Shown: positions 42,663 to 52,041, counted from the stretch's first letter. The stretch is 64,000 bases of DNA from an uncultured Rhizobiaceae group bacterium (GCA_947501445.1 CANMVS010000005.1:186001-250000); one strand, 5' to 3'. The notes: a model not told the origin generated them from the sequence alone. Numbers and translations: made by a program.

Positions 42663-43556
42663 ATGTGGCATGGTGTAATTCCCGCTGTAACGACAAAATT
42701 CAAAGATGACATGAGCCTTGATCACGCAGAGATGGAGCGGTGTTTTGCACTGCAGATGGATGCCGGTTGCCACGGGTTGATTGCCTGCGGCACACTGGGA
42801 GAAGGCAATATGCTTACCCATGAGGAACGCATCGACGTTTTCAAACTGTGTAAGGGCGCGACCGGCGCCAAGCCAGCGCTTATGACCATCTCTGATGCCG
42901 GTACCCGAGAAAGCTGTGATCTGGCCAAAATGGCAGCAAAGGCAGGCGCCGATGGCCTGATGATTGTGCCCTCGCCGATCTACCATACGGATCGGGATGA
43001 AACGATTGGCAATCTGAAAGCCATTGCTGAGGCCGCCGACCTGCCGGTGATGATCTACTCCAATCGCGTTGGATATCGGGTGGATGTGACCCCTGAAATG
43101 ATGGTTGAGCTTGCCGACGACCCGCGGTTTGTGGCGATAAAGGAAAGTTCGGATGACATTCGCCGAACAACGGAAATTTTTAACATGCTTGGCGACCGGT
43201 ACAATGTGTTGACCGGTGTTGATAATCTTGGTTTTGAGGCATTGTGCGTCGGCGCTGTTGGCTGGGTTGCCGGTCTGGTTGTCGCTTTCCCGCGTGAAAC
43301 GGTTGCCATATATGAACTCATAAAACAGAACAGGCATGCTGAAGCTCTGGCGATTTACCGCTGGTTCCGCCCATTGCTGGACCTGGACGTATCAACCTAT
43401 CTTGTGCAGCAGATCAAACTGGCCGAAGTTATCGAAATTGGCAGCAACGATCGGGTACGCATGCCACGCCAACCGCTCAAGGGTGCCCATCGTGCCCGCG
43501 TGGAAAAAACCATCCGTGACGCGATCGCCTGCCGTCCGTCTTTACCGGATTTTTGA
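42663..43556 (+). CDS. DapA-family enzyme, probable 1-pyrroline-4-hydroxy-2-carboxylate deaminase
   Basis: A 297-residue Schiff-base aldolase/lyase of the dihydrodipicolinate synthase family. The lysine is in FVAIKESSDD, the tyrosine in MIYSNRVGY, and the substrate-binding loop is ACGTLGEGN in place of the usual GTTGE. In D-hydroxyproline pathways an enzyme of this family removes ammonia and water from 1-pyrroline-4-hydroxy-2-carboxylate to give 2-oxoglutarate semialdehyde. The adjacent FAD oxidoreductase and epimerase support that role. Start: an ATG eight bases after AGGA. An ATG 18 bases upstream lacks a ribosome site. Other DapA-family lyases remain possible. Confidence 0.8.
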   Translation: MWHGVIPAVTTKFKDDMSLDHAEMERCFALQMDAGCHGLIACGTLGEGNMLTHEERIDVFKLCKGATGAKPALMTISDAGTRESCDLAKMAAKAGADGLMIVPSPIYHTDRDETIGNLKAIAEAADLPVMIYSNRVGYRVDVTPEMMVELADDPRFVAIKESSDDIRRTTEIFNMLGDRYNVLTGVDNLGFEALCVGAVGWVAGLVVAFPRETVAIYELIKQNRHAEALAIYRWFRPLLDLDVSTYLVQQIKLAEVIEIGSNDRVRMPRQPLKGAHRARVEKTIRDAIACRPSLPDF

Positions 43557-43582
43557 TCATTGATCTGAACGTGAATTCCCCA

Positions 43583-43603
43583 CCCGGCGACATGCGCGCC
43601 GGG
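43583..43603 (+). other. hairpin after the DapA-like gene
   Basis: CCCGGCG and CGCCGGG form a 7-bp stem with a 7-base loop 27 bases past the stop. No T-run follows. With the repeat directly behind it, it may form the 3' end of the transporter-deaminase message. Confidence 0.45.
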
Positions 43604-43618
43604 CAATGACAGTGCATA

Positions 43619-43720
43619 GAACAATTCAGGTTTTGACGGAATCGGCAAAATCTGAATGTATCAACAAAATCAAAGACCAACACCGTTGTCCCGTTTTTTT
43701 GACAAAACGTGAAACGGTCT
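43619..43720 (-). repeat. dispersed two-hairpin repeat, copy D
   Basis: In minus orientation: AGACCGTTTCACGTTTTGTC, the CGGGACAACGGTGTTGG stretch, TTTGATTTTGTTG and a TTCAGATTTTGCC/CAAAACCTGAATTG hairpin. It lies inside the hydroxyproline operon and ends one base before the 5' region of the FAD oxidoreductase gene, whose ribosome site follows immediately. Confidence 0.87.
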
Positions 43721-43739
43721 GGTGGAAGGAATATCCGGA

Positions 43740-44996
43740 TTGAAGAAGGGACGGCACCGTTTTGACGTTCTGGTGATTGGCGGTGGCATCATCGGCCTGA
43801 CCTGTGCATTGATGCTGCAGGCACGCGGGCAAAATGTTGCCGTTCTGGATCGAAAGGGCATTGCCGCTGAAGCTTCACACGGCAATGCCGGTGCACTGGC
43901 CTATTCCGACATCATGCCCCTTGCGTCACCTGGCATAATGCGCAAAGCGCCGGGCTGGCTTCTGGACCCATTGGGACCGCTGACAATACGCCCGGCCTAT
44001 GCGCTAAAGATTGCGCCATGGATGTGGCATTTCTGGCGTGCTTCCCGGCGTAGTCGTCTCGGTGCCAATATGGCTGCGCAGGCAGCCTTGATGCAGTTGT
44101 CACAGAAACTGTTGCCGTCATTTTTACAGGCAACAGGTACCGCCGCCATGCTGCACACAGATGGCAATCTGCAGGTCTATGAGAGCCAGTCGGAGTTTCA
44201 GGCATCCTTACCGTCCTGGGAGGCCCGTGCCAAACTCGGCATTCCATTTTCCCATTTGCACAGTCCAGAAGAAATAGCCCTGATCCAGCCCGGTATAGCA
44301 CCGCGGTTTGTCGCGGCCACCCTCACCCCGCAATGGCACAGTTTTGGCGACCCATTGGATTATGCCCTGGCACTCGGGAAACATTTTGCCGATCAGGGCG
44401 GTACAATCATGCAAGCGGACGTACGGGCGATTGCGCCTGAGGAAAACGGCGTTACCGTGCACCTTCATGATAGCAATCATGTTGATGCCAATCATTGTGT
44501 CGTTGGCGCAGGCGCCTGGTCCCATCGCCTCACCAAACCGCTTGGAGACAACATCCCGCTTGAAACGGAGCGCGGTTACAATACGACACTGCCGCTCACA
44601 TCCTTTGATTTAAAACGGCAAATAACCTTTGGTGGCCACGGGTTCGTCGTCACCCGTTTGACAAATGGCATTCGTATTGGCGGTGCTGTGGAGTTTGCCG
44701 GGTTGAACGCACCACCTGATTATCGCCGTTCCGAGGCCCTCTTGGCAAAGGCCAAACGGTTTCTACCGGCACTGGACACGCAGGGAGGACAGCAATGGAT
44801 GGGATTTCGACCATCATTGCCTGATTCACTGCCAGTGATTGGACCATCGTCAGCAAGTCCGCGGATCATATATGCTTTTGGCCACGGTCATCTGGGATTA
44901 ACCCAGGCAACCGGCACGGCCGATCTGGTCAGCGCACTTGTAACAGGCAGCGAACCAGCCGTAGATTTGTCTGCGTTCAACCCCAATCGGTTTTAG
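43740..44996 (+). CDS. FAD D-amino-acid oxidoreductase, probable cis-4-hydroxy-D-proline oxidase
   Basis: A 418-residue DAO-family flavoprotein. FAD motif FDVLVIGGGIIGLTCALMLQARGQNVAVLDR at the N-terminus, AEASHGNAGALAYSDIMP, then C-terminal GFRPSLPDSLPVIGPSS and FGHGHLGLTQATGTADLV as in DadA-like D-amino-acid dehydrogenases. In this cluster it should oxidise the D-hydroxyproline made by the epimerase to 1-pyrroline-4-hydroxy-2-carboxylate, the substrate of the DapA-like enzyme. Start: a TTG nine bases after AAGGA. A GTG 18 bases upstream directly abuts the repeat. The repeat insertion separates it from the transporter-deaminase block. Confidence 0.85.
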   Translation: MKKGRHRFDVLVIGGGIIGLTCALMLQARGQNVAVLDRKGIAAEASHGNAGALAYSDIMPLASPGIMRKAPGWLLDPLGPLTIRPAYALKIAPWMWHFWRASRRSRLGANMAAQAALMQLSQKLLPSFLQATGTAAMLHTDGNLQVYESQSEFQASLPSWEARAKLGIPFSHLHSPEEIALIQPGIAPRFVAATLTPQWHSFGDPLDYALALGKHFADQGGTIMQADVRAIAPEENGVTVHLHDSNHVDANHCVVGAGAWSHRLTKPLGDNIPLETERGYNTTLPLTSFDLKRQITFGGHGFVVTRLTNGIRIGGAVEFAGLNAPPDYRRSEALLAKAKRFLPALDTQGGQQWMGFRPSLPDSLPVIGPSSASPRIIYAFGHGHLGLTQATGTADLVSALVTGSEPAVDLSAFNPNRF

Positions 44997-45006
44997 GATT
45001 GCACCC

Positions 45007-46008
45007 ATGACCCAGCATTCATTCTTTTGCATTGACGGACACACCTGCGGCAATCCCGTGCGTGTTGTAGCAGGTGGCGGACCGCAACTCGTCGGCAATA
45101 CCATGCTGGAGCGGCGTGCGCATTTTCTTGCCGAATATGACTGGATACGAACCGGATTGATGTTCGAACCGCGCGGTCACGACATGATGTCCGGATCCAT
45201 TCTTTATCCATCAACTCGCGAGGATTGTGATACGGCCGTCCTGTTCATCGAAACGTCCGGCTGCCTGCCGATGTGTGGCCACGGAACCATCGGTACCGTG
45301 ACCATGGCCATTGAACACGGTCTCGTGTCGCCCAAAACACCCGGTGTGTTGCGGCTGGACACCCCCGCAGGTGTGGTAACGGTTGAATACCGTCAAAAGG
45401 GCCGGTTTGTCGAAGAAGTACGGCTGACAAATGTACCGGCTTTTGTTCATTCCACCGGTCTGACGGTCGATTGCCCGGGCCTTGGTTGCGTCACGGTTGA
45501 TGTCGCCTATGGGGGCAATTTTTATGCAATTGTGGAACCGCAGGCCGCCTTTGACGATATCGCCAGTCACCGGGCAATCGACCTGATCGGCTGGAGCCCG
45601 TTGCTGCGCGCAGCGCTCAATGAGAAATATGAATTTCTCCATCCCGAACATCCCGAAATCAGGGGCCTTTCCCACATATTGTGGACCGGCAAACCGACAC
45701 AGGCAAAGGCAACAGCGCGCAATGCGGTTTTTTACGGCGACAAGGCCATCGACCGGTCCCCTTGCGGCACGGGCACCTCGGCACGTATGGCCCATTGGGC
45801 ATCACGGGGCGATTTGAATGTGGGCGATCATTTCGTCCATGAAAGCATAATCGGCTCATTGTTTGATGGTCGGGTAGAGGCTGCCACCAAGGTCGGTGAT
45901 ACCGATGCAATCGTACCCTCGATTGCCGGTTGGGCCAGAATGACCGGACTCAACACCATTTTTATAGACGACCGTGACCCCTTTGCGCACGGCTTTGTCG
46001 TCAACTGA
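45007..46008 (+). CDS. 4-hydroxyproline 2-epimerase (proline racemase family)
   Basis: A 333-residue member of the proline racemase superfamily with both catalytic cysteines: Cys90 in [10 protein letters not shown] and Cys253 in [14 protein letters not shown]. The Cys/Cys pair is the racemase/epimerase type, which turns trans-4-hydroxy-L-proline into cis-4-hydroxy-D-proline. The length and cysteine positions match characterised 4-hydroxyproline epimerases as I recall them. It follows the FAD oxidoreductase by ten bases and precedes the enolase-family dehydratase, so it starts the trans-4-hydroxyproline route. Proline racemase activity is the alternative. Confidence 0.88.
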   Translation: MTQHSFFCIDGHTCGNPVRVVAGGGPQLVGNTMLERRAHFLAEYDWIRTGLMFEPRGHDMMSGSILYPSTREDCDTAVLFIETSGCLPMCGHGTIGTVTMAIEHGLVSPKTPGVLRLDTPAGVVTVEYRQKGRFVEEVRLTNVPAFVHSTGLTVDCPGLGCVTVDVAYGGNFYAIVEPQAAFDDIASHRAIDLIGWSPLLRAALNEKYEFLHPEHPEIRGLSHILWTGKPTQAKATARNAVFYGDKAIDRSPCGTGTSARMAHWASRGDLNVGDHFVHESIIGSLFDGRVEAATKVGDTDAIVPSIAGWARMTGLNTIFIDDRDPFAHGFVVN

Positions 46009-46040
46009 TACAGCTTTGCTGTCAACTGGAAGGTATTTGC

Positions 46041-47144
46041 ATGAAAATTACGGCAATCAAAGTCTGGCAGGTTGATCTTCCTCTCAAAGAAGGGCGCTAC
46101 AACTGGTCCAACGGCAATTTTGTCGAAGTATTCGACAGCACTGTAATCGCCATTGAAACGGATGCCGGTATCAGTGGCTATGCAGAATGTTGCCCACTTG
46201 GCTCGGCCTATCTGCCATCCTATGCGAAGGGTGTTCGAGCCGGATTAAGCGAAATCGCACCCCATCTGATCGGCGCCAATCCATTGGCACTTACCGATAT
46301 CAATCAACGTATGGACAGGGCACTGCGCGGCCACCCCTATGCAAAAGCACCGATAGATATAGCCTGTTGGGACATTCTTGGAAAAGCAACTCAACAGCCG
46401 GTCTATATGCTGTTGGGCGGCGCCATGCAGGATGATGTTGCACTGTATCGGGCGATATCGCAGGAGAGCCCGGAACAGATGGCGGCAAAGATTGAGGGTT
46501 ACCGCAATGAAGGCTATACAAAGTTCCAGTTGAAAGTGGGTGGTGATGCCAATCAGGATATTGAGCGCATCCACGCAACACGCGCAGTCCTCAAGCCCAG
46601 CGATATTCTTGTTGCCGACGCCAATACCGGATGGACACGGCATGAAGCGGCCCGGGTTGTTGGTGCGGTACGTGATCTGGATGTCTATATCGAACAACCC
46701 TGCCTGACCTATGAGGAATCGGTATCGATACGGCGGCGCACGGCATTGCCCTTCGTACTTGATGAGGTCATTGACGGGCCCGATATGCTGGTGCGGGGTC
46801 TGGCAGAGGACGCGATGGATGTTATCAACCTGAAAATATCGAAGGTCGGTGGATTGACGAGAGCCAGATTGATGCGGGATCTGTGTGTTGCCTCCGGCAT
46901 TCCCATGACGATTGAAGACACCTGGGGTGGTGACATTACCACAGCAACAATCGCGCATCTGGCGCGTTCCACCTCAGAGGAATTCTGCTTTTCCGCAACG
47001 GATTTCAATTCCTATGGCACGGTGACAATCGCCGAAGGCGCACCACAAAGGGTCAATGGTCGGATGACCGCTTCGGATAGACCAGGGCTTGGCATCACAC
47101 CAGACTGGGACGTTCTCGGTTCACCGGTTTTCTTCATCAGCTAA
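46041..47144 (+). CDS. cis-3-hydroxy-L-proline dehydratase (enolase superfamily)
   Basis: A 367-residue enolase-superfamily protein. It has two candidate catalytic lysines, Lys165 in FQLKVGG and Lys265 in NLKISKVGG. The metal ligands are Asp193 (VADANTG), Glu218 (YIEQP) and Asp241 (LDEV). Its sequence, including [19 protein letters not shown] and [20 protein letters not shown], is very close to what I recall of the Labrenzia aggregata cis-3-hydroxy-L-proline dehydratase. That enzyme makes 1-pyrroline-2-carboxylate. Here too it lies between two proline-racemase-family genes. Hydroxyproline-betaine epimerase is a related but less fitting alternative. Confidence 0.86.
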   Translation: MKITAIKVWQVDLPLKEGRYNWSNGNFVEVFDSTVIAIETDAGISGYAECCPLGSAYLPSYAKGVRAGLSEIAPHLIGANPLALTDINQRMDRALRGHPYAKAPIDIACWDILGKATQQPVYMLLGGAMQDDVALYRAISQESPEQMAAKIEGYRNEGYTKFQLKVGGDANQDIERIHATRAVLKPSDILVADANTGWTRHEAARVVGAVRDLDVYIEQPCLTYEESVSIRRRTALPFVLDEVIDGPDMLVRGLAEDAMDVINLKISKVGGLTRARLMRDLCVASGIPMTIEDTWGGDITTATIAHLARSTSEEFCFSATDFNSYGTVTIAEGAPQRVNGRMTASDRPGLGITPDWDVLGSPVFFIS

Positions 47145-47155
47145 GGACCACTTCC

Positions 47156-48181
47156 ATGCGCAGTTCCAAAACAATTCATGTCGTATCCTGTCATGCGGAA
47201 GGTGAAGTGGGTGATGTCATCGTCGGCGGCGTCGCCCCGCCACCCGGTGATACGCTTTGGGAGCAACGCACGCATATTGCCAAAGATGAGACCTTGCGAA
47301 ATTTTGTACTCAATGAGCCCCGCGGTGGTGTCTTCCGGCACGTCAACCTGCTGGTACCACCCAAAAACCCGGCCGCCGACATGGGCTTCATTATCATGGA
47401 ACCCGAAGATACCCCGCCCATGTCCGGATCCAATTCCATTTGTGTGGCCACCGTGCTGCTGGATAGCGGCATAATCCCCATGCGCGAACCGGTCAGCGAA
47501 CTGGTGCTTGAAGCACCCGGTGGCCTGGTTCGGGTCACCGCCAATTGTCGCAACGGCAAAGCCGAACGCATAACGGTGCATAATGTGCCATCCTTCGCCA
47601 GCAAACTGGATGCAAACCTGGATGTGGAGGGGTTGGGATCCCTGACCGTCGATACAGCATTTGGCGGTGACAGTTTTGTCATTGTCGATGCACAAAAGTT
47701 GGGTTTTTCCATCAAAGAGAGCGAAGCACGTGATCTGGCGGAACTTGGTGTTAAAATAACCAATGCGGCCAATCAGCAATTGGGCTTCCACCACCCGGGT
47801 CAATCGGACTGGCAACATATTTCATTCTGTCTGTTTGCAGGCGCGCTTGAAAAAACATCAGATGGTTTTGAAGCCCGATCAGCGGTTGCCATTCAGCCCG
47901 GAAAGGTTGACCGGTCGCCAACCGGCACAGCTGTATCCGCACGTATGGCCGTCCTCCACGCGCGTGGCCAAATGAAAATTGGCGAGCAACTTTTGGCGCG
48001 CTCGATCATTGGTTCGACATTCACCGGACAGATAGTGGCAACCGCAGACGTTGGCGGTTTCCCGGCTATTATTCCGTCCATATCCGGGCGCGCCTGGATC
48101 ACCGGAACCCATCAGCACATGCTTGATCCAGATGACCCATGGCCACAGGGCTACCGGTTGAAAGATACCTGGGGATTTTAA
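47156..48181 (+). CDS. proline-racemase-family protein, probable trans-3-hydroxy-L-proline dehydratase
   Basis: A 341-residue proline racemase homolog in which both catalytic cysteines are replaced: Ser90 in PMSGSNSIC and Thr256 in [13 protein letters not shown]. Loss of the second Cys to Thr is the hallmark of trans-3-hydroxy-L-proline dehydratases, which eliminate water instead of racemising. Ser at the first position is rarer. The His of the usual CGH box is also Ser92. It follows the cis-3-hydroxyproline dehydratase by 11 bases. Together the three genes would handle trans-4-, cis-3- and trans-3-hydroxyproline. The reductase turning 1-pyrroline-2-carboxylate into proline is not in the window. 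Confidence 0.78.
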   Translation: MRSSKTIHVVSCHAEGEVGDVIVGGVAPPPGDTLWEQRTHIAKDETLRNFVLNEPRGGVFRHVNLLVPPKNPAADMGFIIMEPEDTPPMSGSNSICVATVLLDSGIIPMREPVSELVLEAPGGLVRVTANCRNGKAERITVHNVPSFASKLDANLDVEGLGSLTVDTAFGGDSFVIVDAQKLGFSIKESEARDLAELGVKITNAANQQLGFHHPGQSDWQHISFCLFAGALEKTSDGFEARSAVAIQPGKVDRSPTGTAVSARMAVLHARGQMKIGEQLLARSIIGSTFTGQIVATADVGGFPAIIPSISGRAWITGTHQHMLDPDDPWPQGYRLKDTWGF

Positions 48182-48292
48182 CCGGGCTTTTGCTTTCCCG
48201 GTGACACGTTTCGTTCGCCACCAGGGCTGAAGCACGCTATGTAACTGTTCCGCTTGGGTTACCGTTTCCCCAAAAGAAAAAAAGGCAGTTTT

Positions 48293-48727
48293 TTGTCCAA
48301 TTTACAAAATCCACTCATTGGCACCTGGCAATTGACCAGTTGGTTCAACGAACTGGAGGATGGATCGAAGATTTATCCGCTGGGTTCAAACGCATCCGGG
48401 TACATCAGCTATTCAGCAGACGGGTTCGTTTTTGTTCACATGAACGCTGCGGATCGGGACCTCTATGCCGTTAATGATCCGTTCGGAGGCTCTTCATCGG
48501 AAGACAGTGCAGCGATCAAATCACAAATCTCCTATGCCGGACCCTATGAATACCGCCGTGAACAGGTCATTCACCGTGTAACGGCGTCATCGTGCCCAAA
48601 TTGGGTTGGCAGCGAACAGGTTCGCAACGTCCGATTGGACGGAGACACCCTCGAGCTGAGTGCTGCAGGCGCAGTGTTTCAGGGCAAAACGGTTACGGCG
48701 CGGGTTTTGTGGCAGCGGGCGGGCTGA
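48293..48727 (+). CDS. lipocalin-like domain protein
   Basis: A small protein of about 144 residues with the opening NPLIGTWQLTSWFNELEDGS, then YPLGSNASGYISYSADGFVFVHM and YAGPYEYRREQVIHRV. This matches the bacterial lipocalin-like domain family (single beta barrel, function unknown). Best start is a TTG after AAAGGC. A TTG 39 bases upstream is also open, and no ATG is available. It follows the hydroxyproline operon by about 110 bases and may be read from it. A GGCGGGC/GCCCGCC hairpin contains its stop codon. Confidence 0.7.
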   Translation: MSNLQNPLIGTWQLTSWFNELEDGSKIYPLGSNASGYISYSADGFVFVHMNAADRDLYAVNDPFGGSSSEDSAAIKSQISYAGPYEYRREQVIHRVTASSCPNWVGSEQVRNVRLDGDTLELSAAGAVFQGKTVTARVLWQRAG

Positions 48728-48737
48728 AAGGCCCGCC
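48718..48737. terminator. hairpin containing a stop codon, between convergent genes
   Basis: GGCGGGC and GCCCGCC form a 7-bp stem, and the loop TGAAAG carries the TGA stop of the lipocalin-like gene. It sits between that gene and a convergent VOC gene, so it may end both transcripts. No T-run. Confidence 0.5.
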
Positions 48738-48825
48738 ATACGAAGCGTACCCGATTGTATGGGAGCGTATCAATAATACGGCAAGGGCCAATCACAAAGC
48801 ATCACTGCGATGTTGGTTCGCAATG

Positions 48826-49182
48826 TCAGCCACGAAATACGGCTTCAATATTGTGCCCGTCCGGATCCTCGACAAACGCAGCATAGTACCCGAAGCCGTA
48901 AACAGGTCGCAGCCCCGGTTCGCCAATGGAATGCGCACCCAATCCAATGGCGGCATTGTGAAAGGCACGCACATGTGACGAAGATTGCGCAATAAAAGCA
49001 ACATGCAGCTTCAAAATGGGGCTCTGGACAAGCTCGATGCCGAATTGCCAGGTTGTGGTTCCATAGCCCCGGGCCGGCCCATCTTCGGCGATGAACCTGT
49101 ACCCCAATGGGTCCAGAACAGTGTCATAAAACCGTTTGGATTTCAGCAGATCGCTGACGGGCAAATTCATATGGTCAATCAT
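48826..49182 (-). CDS. VOC/glyoxalase-family protein
   Basis: A 118-residue vicinal-oxygen-chelate protein. It opens with MIDHMNLPVSDLLKSKRFYDTVLDPLGYRFIAEDG and ends YYAAFVEDPDGHNIEAVFRG, the standard start and end of small glyoxalase-like proteins. His4 and the final Glu fit the metal site. It follows the XRE regulator gene on the same strand after about 40 bases and is probably co-transcribed. Reaction unknown. Confidence 0.82.
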   Translation of the reverse strand: MIDHMNLPVSDLLKSKRFYDTVLDPLGYRFIAEDGPARGYGTTTWQFGIELVQSPILKLHVAFIAQSSSHVRAFHNAAIGLGAHSIGEPGLRPVYGFGYYAAFVEDPDGHNIEAVFRG

Positions 49183-49222
49183 AATGGCACCTGCCTGCTC
49201 AATATTGATGGTCTTTGCGTCT

Positions 49223-49987
49223 TCATGCCAAAGCCAGCATCAACTGCCTTGTGGCCTCATCGGCCGGAAACAACATTTCAACCTTCAGTTCTGACAGTGC
49301 AACATCTTCTGCGGTGCTGAACTGACTGAAGGTTGAAAAGAACGAATACGATTGCCCCTGTGTGCGATAGCGCGTCGGCACAAATGGAGGCAGAACACCC
49401 TCGCTGAATGGTTCTTTATGGTCGAGAAGTTCGCTGATGCGGGCAGCAGCGGCATCCAGAACCGGGTCGCCTCCCAGATGCGCGCTTTCCGTGCGCACGC
49501 GGGCAAGCGTATGGTGTGCCACCTCGTCAAAATTTTCAATGGCTTCACGCACCTCCATCGACTGGGTCAGAATATCCAGCATGCTGTCGTTGATCCCAAT
49601 ACCGAATCCGCTGAACAGCATTACTGCAACTTTGTTCATTTTCAGCAGTTTCCAGTGTCTGTCGAGGGCAATTGCGGGATAGGGGCTGTGCCGCTCCAAC
49701 ATCCAGTCGACCGCCTCCAGGACCGGCTGCATTTCCGCTGCTTCCATAGGCCGGTTGGCATAGGCAGGCGCCAGACCAGCCGCTGTCAGCAGATTATTGC
49801 GTGCCTGCCGGGGCACTTCAAGCTCATCACACAATTGAAAAACCATCGACCGGCTTGGTCGGGCGCGACCCGTCTCAAGAAAGGAAATATGGCGCGCTGA
49901 AACATTGGCACACAGTCCCAGATCAAGCTGACTCATGCGCCGCTGGTTGCGCCAGTCTTTCAAAAAAGTTCCAAATGCTGTGCTCAA
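49223..49987 (-). CDS. XRE-family regulator with MmyB-like ligand domain
   Basis: A 254-residue regulator. The N-terminal helix-turn-helix is FLKDWRNQRRMSQLDLGLCANVSARHISFLETGRARPSRSMV. A C-terminal MmyB-like domain follows, with PYPAIALDRHWKLLKMNKVAVMLF and EALIVAHHTL-like segments that in relatives bind a fatty-acid-type ligand. It faces away from a small membrane protein gene across about 120 bases and may regulate it together with its own VOC partner gene. Confidence 0.85.
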   Translation of the reverse strand: MSTAFGTFLKDWRNQRRMSQLDLGLCANVSARHISFLETGRARPSRSMVFQLCDELEVPRQARNNLLTAAGLAPAYANRPMEAAEMQPVLEAVDWMLERHSPYPAIALDRHWKLLKMNKVAVMLFSGFGIGINDSMLDILTQSMEVREAIENFDEVAHHTLARVRTESAHLGGDPVLDAAAARISELLDHKEPFSEGVLPPFVPTRYRTQGQSYSFFSTFSQFSTAEDVALSELKVEMLFPADEATRQLMLALA

Positions 49988-50111
49988 CAGATTCTCCCTT
50001 CGTCACTTTATATCAAGGAAAGATGACAGTTGGCACTTACCTGCGAGGTAATTGTTTTGGTTCAGGCGTCGGCGCAAAGTTTACCCGTTCGAAATCAAAC
50101 GGAGTATCACA

Positions 50112-50549
50112 ATGTCCTTCCAAACCAGCATCACCTGCCTCAAGGCATTCTCGGTTCTGACAATATTGCTGGGCACCTTTTTCGCCTGGACAACCACCGG
50201 ACCACTGGCCGGGTATAGTCTTGTTCTGGTCGATTTTATCGTCGGACCATTCGATGGCGGCCAATCCTACGCCGCTGCGGAAACCCGCGTACTGGCAGCT
50301 ATATCGGGTGGGCTGACAGCCGGTCTGGCAATGTTCGTATGGATGGTAACCCACCATATCTACGCCCATAATCAGGTTGTTGGTCGCCAGATAATCGTGA
50401 CAAGCGTCATCACCTGGTTTGTCGTGGACAGTGTTGGCTCCGTGCTTGCCGGGGTCGCCTTCAACGCATTGGCAAATGTCTCATTTCTTTTGATGTTTGT
50501 TGCGCCCGTTCTTCTCGTTTCATCGCGGGAAAAAACCCAGGCCGCCTGA
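50112..50549 (+). CDS. small four-helix membrane protein
   Basis: A 145-residue hydrophobic protein with four predicted helices, roughly at residues 9-30, 55-85, 92-115 and 117-138. No family is recognised with certainty. The ATG is preceded by GGAG. The open frame upstream has no ribosome site. It is divergent from the XRE/MmyB regulator, a frequent arrangement for a regulator and its target. A perfect 10-bp hairpin follows. Confidence 0.65.
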   Translation: MSFQTSITCLKAFSVLTILLGTFFAWTTTGPLAGYSLVLVDFIVGPFDGGQSYAAAETRVLAAISGGLTAGLAMFVWMVTHHIYAHNQVVGRQIIVTSVITWFVVDSVGSVLAGVAFNALANVSFLLMFVAPVLLVSSREKTQAA

Positions 50550-50587
50550 CAAAGCCGGTTGCAACCTGTTCACAAGGCATGATCCTA

Positions 50588-50620
50588 TGGAACCGCCATC
50601 ACCACCTGTTGGCGGTTCCA
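50588..50620 (+). terminator. terminator-like hairpin after the membrane protein gene
   Basis: TGGAACCGCC and GGCGGTTCCA pair perfectly (10 bp) around a 13-base loop, 38 bases past the stop. No T-run follows, so it may be Rho-assisted or stabilising. Confidence 0.5.
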
Positions 50621-50651
50621 GTGGTTCGCGGCATCACCATTGCTACGGCAC

Positions 50652-50745
50652 TTCAGGTTTTGACGGAATCGGCAAACCTGAATGCATCAACAAAATCAAA
50701 GGCCGACACCGTTGTCACGTTTCCGACAAAACGTGAAACGGTCTA
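50652..50745 (-). repeat. dispersed two-hairpin repeat, copy E
   Basis: On the minus strand the cyclase gene's TAG stop is the first three bases of the repeat end (TAGACCGTTTCACG), followed by TGTCGGAAACGTGACAACGG, TTTGATTTTGTTG and the TTCAGGTTTGCC/CAAAACCTGAA hairpin. The gene stop and the repeat edge coincide exactly. Confidence 0.88.
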
Positions 50746-52041
50746 AGGATCAGGGATGATTGCATAAAGCTCAACGGGGGCATGGCGACCCTTTACATTT
50801 TTGCTTGATAGGCTGCGAACCTGAATATCTGACGGCAACTGCTGTTTGACAGCCTCTGATATCAGCAGTGTTTCACCCAGCGCCTTGCAGGCGTTCTGAA
50901 TACGGTCAGCGACATTCACTGTATCGCCAATCACCGTATATTCCATTCTGGCCTCCGTGCCGATGTTTCCGGCAACCACCGGACCGTAGTGAATGCCGAT
51001 GCCCTGTCGAAGGGCAACCTGCCCCTTGTGCCCCCGTTCAATATTCAATTGTGTCAGTGCATCATTCATCGCCATGCCTGCACGCACAGATCGTTCCACA
51101 TCATCGTCAGCCGGGTCAGGCGTACCAAAGGTGACCATAATGGCATCACCGATGAACTTGTCGATCGTTCCACCGAACTGAAAGACCACCTCAAGCATGC
51201 ACGTGTGATATTCAGACAGGAATGCAACGACCTGGGATGGTGGCAGATTTTCGGTAATGGCAGTGAAGTCACGAATGTCGCAAAACATGACCGCAACATC
51301 CTGCGTGCGCCCGCCCACACCTGAAAAATTATCTGCATCGCTGGCAATACGCGTAACAACGCCGGGCGAGAAATAGCGGCTGAATTGTGCATTGGTGACT
51401 TCGAGCTGAACGCCCTGGGCAACGGTTCGCCGCACGAGCCATGTAAGATAGGCCAGTGCCACCCCGGTCAATCCGATCACCAGCATGCTTGAAAACACCA
51501 ATCCGAGATTCAGTGCGGGCCCCAAAGCCGATGTGACAAAATCAGAGGAAATGATCGTATCCGGCTGCCTTAAAACATAGGTGAGAATTGTCAGATGTAC
51601 ACCTATGCCACCGACGGCAACAACGATCGGATAAAGCGGGCGCAACGCCAATGCATTCAATGCAACCAATGCCAGTGTTAAAATGGAAATCTGGGTTTTC
51701 AGCATAAAGGCTGGAGGCACCGAACTGCCACCAACAGAAAAGTACCAGATGACCGGCAGCACAGCGACAATACTAATGTCGATCATACATCCCACCAAAC
51801 CGATACCGACGACATTGGCCCGTCTGGGCAGGTAAAAAAGGCAAATACCGACACCGGCAAGCACCAGCAGGGCCAGAACACTGGTGGCGATCCGATCCAG
51901 CGAACTGGCGCCAATAAACCAGACAGACGTGGCGACGATCAGGACAAATATGCCACGCATGATTGTCAGCGTACGCACCCCCTGACGCTCGCGCTCCAAA
52001 AGGAGCTCTTCAGATCGATTGGCACGTCGTATCGGGTTCAT
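50743..52041 (-). CDS. membrane class III adenylate/guanylate cyclase
   Basis: A 432-residue class III nucleotide cyclase. Six or so membrane helices fill residues 25-205. The catalytic domain follows, with DVAVMFCDIRDFTAITENLP (metal Asp pair), FGGTIDKFIGDAIMVTFG, GIHYGPVVAGNIG and EYTVIGDTVNVADRIQ. It makes cAMP or, less likely, cGMP in response to an unknown membrane-linked signal. The ATG has GAGGA six bases upstream. The stop TAG is shared with the dispersed repeat. Single gene, facing away from the small gene that follows. Confidence 0.88.
   Translation of the reverse strand: MNPIRRANRSEELLLERERQGVRTLTIMRGIFVLIVATSVWFIGASSLDRIATSVLALLVLAGVGICLFYLPRRANVVGIGLVGCMIDISIVAVLPVIWYFSVGGSSVPPAFMLKTQISILTLALVALNALALRPLYPIVVAVGGIGVHLTILTYVLRQPDTIISSDFVTSALGPALNLGLVFSSMLVIGLTGVALAYLTWLVRRTVAQGVQLEVTNAQFSRYFSPGVVTRIASDADNFSGVGGRTQDVAVMFCDIRDFTAITENLPPSQVVAFLSEYHTCMLEVVFQFGGTIDKFIGDAIMVTFGTPDPADDDVERSVRAGMAMNDALTQLNIERGHKGQVALRQGIGIHYGPVVAGNIGTEARMEYTVIGDTVNVADRIQNACKALGETLLISEAVKQQLPSDIQVRSLSSKNVKGRHAPVELYAIIPDP

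Noticed and set aside
43626-43832. Recurring peptide-like string in short open frames at several places
   Set aside because: The similarity comes from translating the dispersed repeat in the same frame in different copies. It is not a protein family.
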